Shown here piece after piece: positions 5,912-8,996 of a stretch of DNA of 8,996 nucleotides. How positions within the stretch are numbered: position 1 is the first letter of the stretch; each line of letters begins with the position of its first letter. A program made the position numbers and the translations under genes. The DNA is from Actinomycetes bacterium (GTDB taxonomy: Bacteria; Actinomycetota; Acidimicrobiia; Acidimicrobiales; RAAP-2). The notes under the pieces were generated by a model that was not told where the DNA came from, did no database searches, and worked only from the letters and a program-made list of their open reading frames with translations. Location of the stretch: positions 1 to 8,996 of the forward strand of contig JAJZFO010000335.1 of the NCBI GenBank assembly GCA_021805305.1, read 5' to 3'.

Positions 5912-6529
5912 TTGGGCGTTCGACTCTGCGTCCTCGTCTCGGGTTCGGGCACCATCCTCGAGGCCCTGGTGGCGCGCGGCGTGACCGTCTCGCTGGTCGG
6001 GGCGGACCGTCCGTGCCGCGGTCTCGAGGTGGCGGATGAGGCGGGCGTCGAGGCGCTCCTACTGGACCGCGCCGCCTACGGCGGGTTCGCCGCCGCCTTT
6101 GACCGCGAGCGCTACTCGAGCGACCTGGCGCACGCGCTGCGCGAGCGAGGGATCGACGTGGTGGCCATGGCCGGCTTCGGTACCGTGCTCGCGGCGAGTT
6201 TTCACGACGCGTTCCCGGGGCGCGTGCTCAACACGCACCCGAGCCTGTTGCCGGACTTCAAGGGTTGGCACGCGGTGGCCCAGGCGCTCGCCGCGGGCGT
6301 GCGCGAGACGGGGTGCACGGTGCACGTGGCCACGGTGGCCCTCGACGACGGACCGATTTTGGCCCAGCGGCGCGTGGCCGTCGCGCCCGACGACGACGAG
6401 TCGCGCCTGCACGAGCGCATCAAGGCCGCCGAGCGCGAGCTCTACCCCGCGGTGGTCACTAGGGTGATGGCGGCGCTCGACGAGGGTCGCGACGTATCGT
6501 CCGTCGTCCGAGAAATGGAGGAACTCTAG
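5912..6529 (+). CDS. purN: Phosphoribosylglycinamide formyltransferase (GAR transformylase)
   Basis: A 205-aa enzyme that transfers the formyl group of 10-formyl-THF to GAR, the third step of purine synthesis. Visible: an N-terminal phosphate-loop region LVSGSGTILEAL (8-19), the folate-site strand MAGFGTVL (86-93), NTHPSLLPDFKGWHA (107-121) with catalytic Asn107 and His109, GCTVHVAT (134-141), and LDDGPIL (144-150) with Asp145. These match E. coli Asn106, His108 and Asp144. The phosphate loop reads GSGTIL where E. coli has GNGSNL. TTG 5912 is the only plausible start: it lies one codon after the sucD TAG, and the next starts would remove the phosphate loop. The Shine-Dalgarno is poor, so translation probably depends on coupling to sucD, which is in the same reading frame. 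Its TAG abuts the purH ATG. Confidence 0.93.
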   Translation: MGVRLCVLVSGSGTILEALVARGVTVSLVGADRPCRGLEVADEAGVEALLLDRAAYGGFAAAFDRERYSSDLAHALRERGIDVVAMAGFGTVLAASFHDAFPGRVLNTHPSLLPDFKGWHAVAQALAAGVRETGCTVHVATVALDDGPILAQRRVAVAPDDDESRLHERIKAAERELYPAVVTRVMAALDEGRDVSSVVREMEEL

Positions 6530-8071
6530 ATGCGTGCACTCTTGAGCGTGTGGGATAAGACGGGACTCGTTGACTTCGCGCGGGGTCTGGCGTCGTTGGA
6601 CGTCGAACTGGTGGCGTCGGGGGGCACCGCGCGCGCGCTCGCGGACGCCGGGATCGCCCACCTGGACGTGGCCGACGTCACGGGGTTTCCCGAGATGCTC
6701 GACGGTCGCGTCAAGACCCTGCACCCGCGCATCCACGGCGCCATCTTGGCCAATCGCGCCGAGGACTCGCACCTGGCCGCCCTGCGCGCGCACGACATCG
6801 ACCCCATCGACTTGGTGGTGTGCAATCTCTACCCCTTTCGCTCGGACCCGTCGATTGAACTGATCGACGTCGGCGGCCCGACCATGGTGCGCGCCGCGGC
6901 GAAGAACCACCACCACGTCGGCGTGGTGACCAGTCCGCTGCAGTACGACGTGGTGCTCGAGGAACTGCGCGCCGCGGGCCACTTGAGCGACGCCACGCGC
7001 CACGAGCTCGCTCGCGCCGCCTTCGCGCACACCGCCGCCTACGACGCCGACATCGTGGCGTGGATGGACCGCGGTGGCGCCCTTGGTCCGGACCCCGCTC
7101 GGGTGGACGAGGTCGTCCCGCCGACGTTGCACCTGACGCTCGAGCGCGCCAGCATCGTGCGTTACGGGGAGAACCCCCACCAGATCGGGGCCCGGTACCG
7201 CGTGGCGGGTAGCGCCCCGTGGTGGGACGCCGTGATCCAGCACGCGGGGTCGGCGCTGTCGTACCTCAACCTGTTCGACGCCGACGCGGCGTGGCGTTTG
7301 GTGCACGAACTGGCCGACGACGCCCCGGGCCTGGCGGCCGTGGCGATCATCAAGCACGCCAACGCGTCGGGTGCGGCGGTGGCCGCCACCCTGCACGACG
7401 CCTTCGCCAAGGCCCTCGACGCCGACCCCCAGAGTGCCTTCGGGGGGATCGTCGCCGTGGGGGGCCCGGTGGACGACCGGCTCGCGTCGTTGATCGCCGC
7501 GGGACCCCAGGCCGACGTCATCATCGCGTCCTCCTTCGCGGAGTCCGCCATCGCCACCCTGGTCGCCCGGCGTAAGGCCACGCGACTCTTGAGCGCCCCC
7601 GCGCCCGAGCCGCTGGGCCGCTCCGTGCGCACCTTCGGTCACACCGCCCTCGTGCAGAACGCCGACGAGTTGCTGGTGCCGGTGCGCGAGTGGCGCTGCG
7701 TCACCGAGGCGCAGCCCACGAGCGAACAATTGCGGGACCTGGCCCTGGCGTGGCGGGTGTGTGCGCGCACGACCTCCAACGCCATCGTGCTCGCGCGCGA
7801 CGGGGTTGCGGTCGGGGTCGGGGCCGGGCAACAGTCGCGCGTCGTGGCGGCGGGTATCGCCGCCGCCAAGGCGGGCGACCAGGCCGTCGGCTCCGCCGCG
7901 TCCTCCGACGCCTTCTTCCCCTTCGCCGACGGCCTCGAATCCCTCACCAGCGTCGGGGTCACCTCGGTGGTGCAGCCCGGCGGTTCGGTGCGCGACGCCG
8001 AGGTCATCGCGGCCGCGAACGAAGCCCGAATCGTCATGATGCTCACCGGTGAGCGTCACTTTCGTCACTAG
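6530..8071 (+). CDS. purH: Bifunctional AICAR transformylase / IMP cyclohydrolase
   Basis: A 513-aa protein carrying out the last two steps to IMP: formylation of AICAR with 10-formyl-THF, then ring closure. The N-terminal cyclohydrolase domain (about 1-190) has LLSVWDKTGL (4-13), ASGGT (29-33), GRVKTLHPRIHG (59-70), NLYPF (99-103) and VGGPTMVRAAAKNH (114-127). The transformylase part has RYGENPHQ (211-218), SYLNLFDADAAW (244-255), KHANASGA with Lys275/His276 (275-282), SAFGGIVA (302-309), SNAIVLARDG (416-425), SDAFFPFADG (459-468) and QPGGSVRD (482-489), and it ends with the classic RHFRH. The stretch after NLYPF is about ten residues shorter than in E. coli-type enzymes, and the usual GGLLVQ is HTALVQ (371-376). 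GGAGG (6517-6521) lies 8 nt before the ATG. Directly abuts purN. Confidence 0.96.
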   Translation: MRALLSVWDKTGLVDFARGLASLDVELVASGGTARALADAGIAHLDVADVTGFPEMLDGRVKTLHPRIHGAILANRAEDSHLAALRAHDIDPIDLVVCNLYPFRSDPSIELIDVGGPTMVRAAAKNHHHVGVVTSPLQYDVVLEELRAAGHLSDATRHELARAAFAHTAAYDADIVAWMDRGGALGPDPARVDEVVPPTLHLTLERASIVRYGENPHQIGARYRVAGSAPWWDAVIQHAGSALSYLNLFDADAAWRLVHELADDAPGLAAVAIIKHANASGAAVAATLHDAFAKALDADPQSAFGGIVAVGGPVDDRLASLIAAGPQADVIIASSFAESAIATLVARRKATRLLSAPAPEPLGRSVRTFGHTALVQNADELLVPVREWRCVTEAQPTSEQLRDLALAWRVCARTTSNAIVLARDGVAVGVGAGQQSRVVAAGIAAAKAGDQAVGSAASSDAFFPFADGLESLTSVGVTSVVQPGGSVRDAEVIAAANEARIVMMLTGERHFRH

Positions 8072-8074
8072 GAG
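8070..8074 (+). promoter_or_regulatory. Shine-Dalgarno site of folD
   Basis: AGGAG overlaps the purH stop codon, 4 nt before ATG 8079, the same arrangement as at sucD. It favours ATG 8079 over the upstream GTG at 8049, which lies inside purH and has no such site. Confidence 0.55.
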
Positions 8075-8078
8075 CGAC

Positions 8079-8930
8079 ATGGCTGAACTACTCGACGGCG
8101 AGCGCCTGGCCGGGCGCATCAAGATGGAACTGGCGGATCGCGTGGCGCGTCTAGCCGCGGTGGGTCGCCCGGTGGGCCTGGGCACCGTGCTGGTGGGCGA
8201 CGACGGACCGAGCGCGAAGTACGTCGCCATGAAGCACGCCGACTGCGAGGCCATCGGCATCCGTTCCTACCACGAAGGACTCCCCGCGGACGCGACGCAG
8301 GCGCAGGTGGAGGCGGTGGTCGACCGGTTGAACGCGGACGAGAACGTGCACGCGATACTCGTGCAACTCCCCTTGCCCGCGGGCATCAACGAAGAACAGA
8401 TCCTCTTGCGGATCCGTCCCGAGAAGGACGTGGACGGTCTGCACCCGACGAACCTCGGTCGCTTGGTCATGGGCACTCCCGGCCCCCTGCCGTGCACCCC
8501 CGCCGGCATCGTCGAACTCCTGAGTGCGCACGCCGTGCCCGTGGAGGGTCGCCACGTGGTGATCATCGGACGCGGTCTGACCATCGGACGTCCGCTGTCG
8601 CTGTTGATGGCGATGAAGCGACCCGGTTGTAACGCCGCGGTCACGGTGGTGCACACGGGCGTCGAGGACATGGCCGCGCTGACGCGCACCGCCGACGTGG
8701 TCGTCGCCGCCGCGGGGGTCGCCGGACTGGTGACGCGCGAGATGATCAAGCCCGGCGCCGCCGTCGTGGGCGCCGGCACCAGTTGGTCGGGTACTAAATT
8801 GATGAGCGACGTCGCCGACGACGTCGCCGAGGTGGCGGGGTGGATCACCCCGCGCATCGGCGGGGTCGGGCCGATGACGCGCGCGATGCTGTTACGCAAC
8901 GCGGTCCTCGCCGCGGAGAAGGTGTCATGA
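8079..8930 (+). CDS. folD: Methylenetetrahydrofolate dehydrogenase / methenyltetrahydrofolate cyclohydrolase
   Basis: A 283-aa bifunctional enzyme (usual size about 284) that oxidises 5,10-methylene-THF with NADP and hydrolyses the product to 10-formyl-THF, the donor used by PurN and PurH just upstream. Visible: the LLDGERLAGRIK start; GTVLVGDDGPSAKYVAMK (35-52) with the catalytic Tyr48 and Lys52; ILVQLPLP (93-100, Gln96); KDVDGLHP (116-123, Asp117); the dinucleotide loop IGRGLTIGRPLS (163-174); VVAAAG (208-213); and GGVGPMTRAMLL (261-272). GRG instead of GRS in the cofactor loop is, as I recall, usual in actinobacterial FolD. The strand normally written as IDVG is VGAG here (230-233), a mild deviation. 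The start at 8079 gives family length; GTG 8049 would add ten unlikely residues. Its TGA overlaps the next ATG. Confidence 0.95.
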   Translation: MAELLDGERLAGRIKMELADRVARLAAVGRPVGLGTVLVGDDGPSAKYVAMKHADCEAIGIRSYHEGLPADATQAQVEAVVDRLNADENVHAILVQLPLPAGINEEQILLRIRPEKDVDGLHPTNLGRLVMGTPGPLPCTPAGIVELLSAHAVPVEGRHVVIIGRGLTIGRPLSLLMAMKRPGCNAAVTVVHTGVEDMAALTRTADVVVAAAGVAGLVTREMIKPGAAVVGAGTSWSGTKLMSDVADDVAEVAGWITPRIGGVGPMTRAMLLRNAVLAAEKVS

Positions 8931-8996
8931 GTACTACTGACGACAAGGGTCGTGAATACGACGAACGCCCGTGGGGGAACTACACCGTCCTCGACG
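8927..8996 (+). CDS. Cupin protein, mannose-6-phosphate isomerase-like (5' end only)
   Basis: The gene begins at ATG 8927, overlapping the folD stop as ATGA, with GGAGAAGG just upstream, and runs off the window after 23 residues. A short polar lead is followed by ERPWGNYTVLD. The RPWGxYxVLD opening is typical of the cupin domain found in type II phosphomannose isomerases and at the C-terminus of mannose-1-phosphate guanylyltransferases. Such proteins act on sugar phosphates used for polysaccharides and glycans. With so little sequence, metal ligands cannot be checked and a different cupin role remains possible. The overlap places it in the same operon as folD. Confidence 0.65.
   Translation, partial: MSTTDDKGREYDERPWGNYTVLD

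Noticed and set aside
8049..8078. GTG 8049 as the folD start
   Set aside because: It lies inside purH without a Shine-Dalgarno site and adds ten residues not expected in FolD; ATG 8079 has AGGAG and gives family length.
6059..8260. Minus-strand open frame of 733 residues opposite purN, purH and folD
   Set aside because: High-GC antisense shadow: His/Arg/Val/Gly-rich, without recognisable motifs, and opposite clearly conserved enzymes.

Overview
The window is a very GC-rich, gene-dense piece of a bacterial chromosome, almost certainly actinobacterial. Evidence is the codon use, frequent GTG/TTG starts, actinobacterial-type Shine-Dalgarno matches, and a pathway for decaprenylphosphoryl-arabinose (DPA). 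The PurH, FolD, B12-binding and NAGPA-type proteins remind me of Acidimicrobiia-like lineages rather than mycobacteria, but that placement rests on memory of family style and is tentative. There are no RNA genes, insertion sequences, CRISPR arrays or phage genes, and no gap over 300 bases.

Layout. Positions 2-313 hold the 3' end of a phosphodiester glycosidase gene on the + strand. It converges on a three-gene minus-strand operon (3350 down to 347): a UbiA-family decaprenyl-phosphate phosphoribosyltransferase, DprE1 and DprE2. These are joined by ATGA and GTGA overlaps. Together they encode the transferase and both epimerisation steps that lead to DPA, the arabinose donor for cell-envelope arabinan.

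A 69-75 bp divergent promoter region (about 3351-3425) separates this operon from a long plus-strand operon. That operon runs: a stand-alone cobalamin-binding domain (the small-subunit type of methylmalonyl-CoA mutase), sucC, sucD, purN, purH, folD, and the start of a cupin gene that leaves the window. The first three fit a methylmalonyl-CoA to succinyl-CoA to succinate route. purN, purH and folD cover both formyl-transfer steps of purine synthesis and the enzyme that makes 10-formyl-THF. Gene junctions are very tight (0 to 36 bp, or overlapping), so co-transcription is likely.

Most of the content is core metabolism. The points most worth a second look are the compact ubiA-dprE1-dprE2 module, the natural alanine in DprE1 at the position of the mycobacterial cysteine hit by benzothiazinones, and the divergent, possibly leaderless, promoter pair sharing an inverted repeat. 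I did not find a convincing undescribed system.
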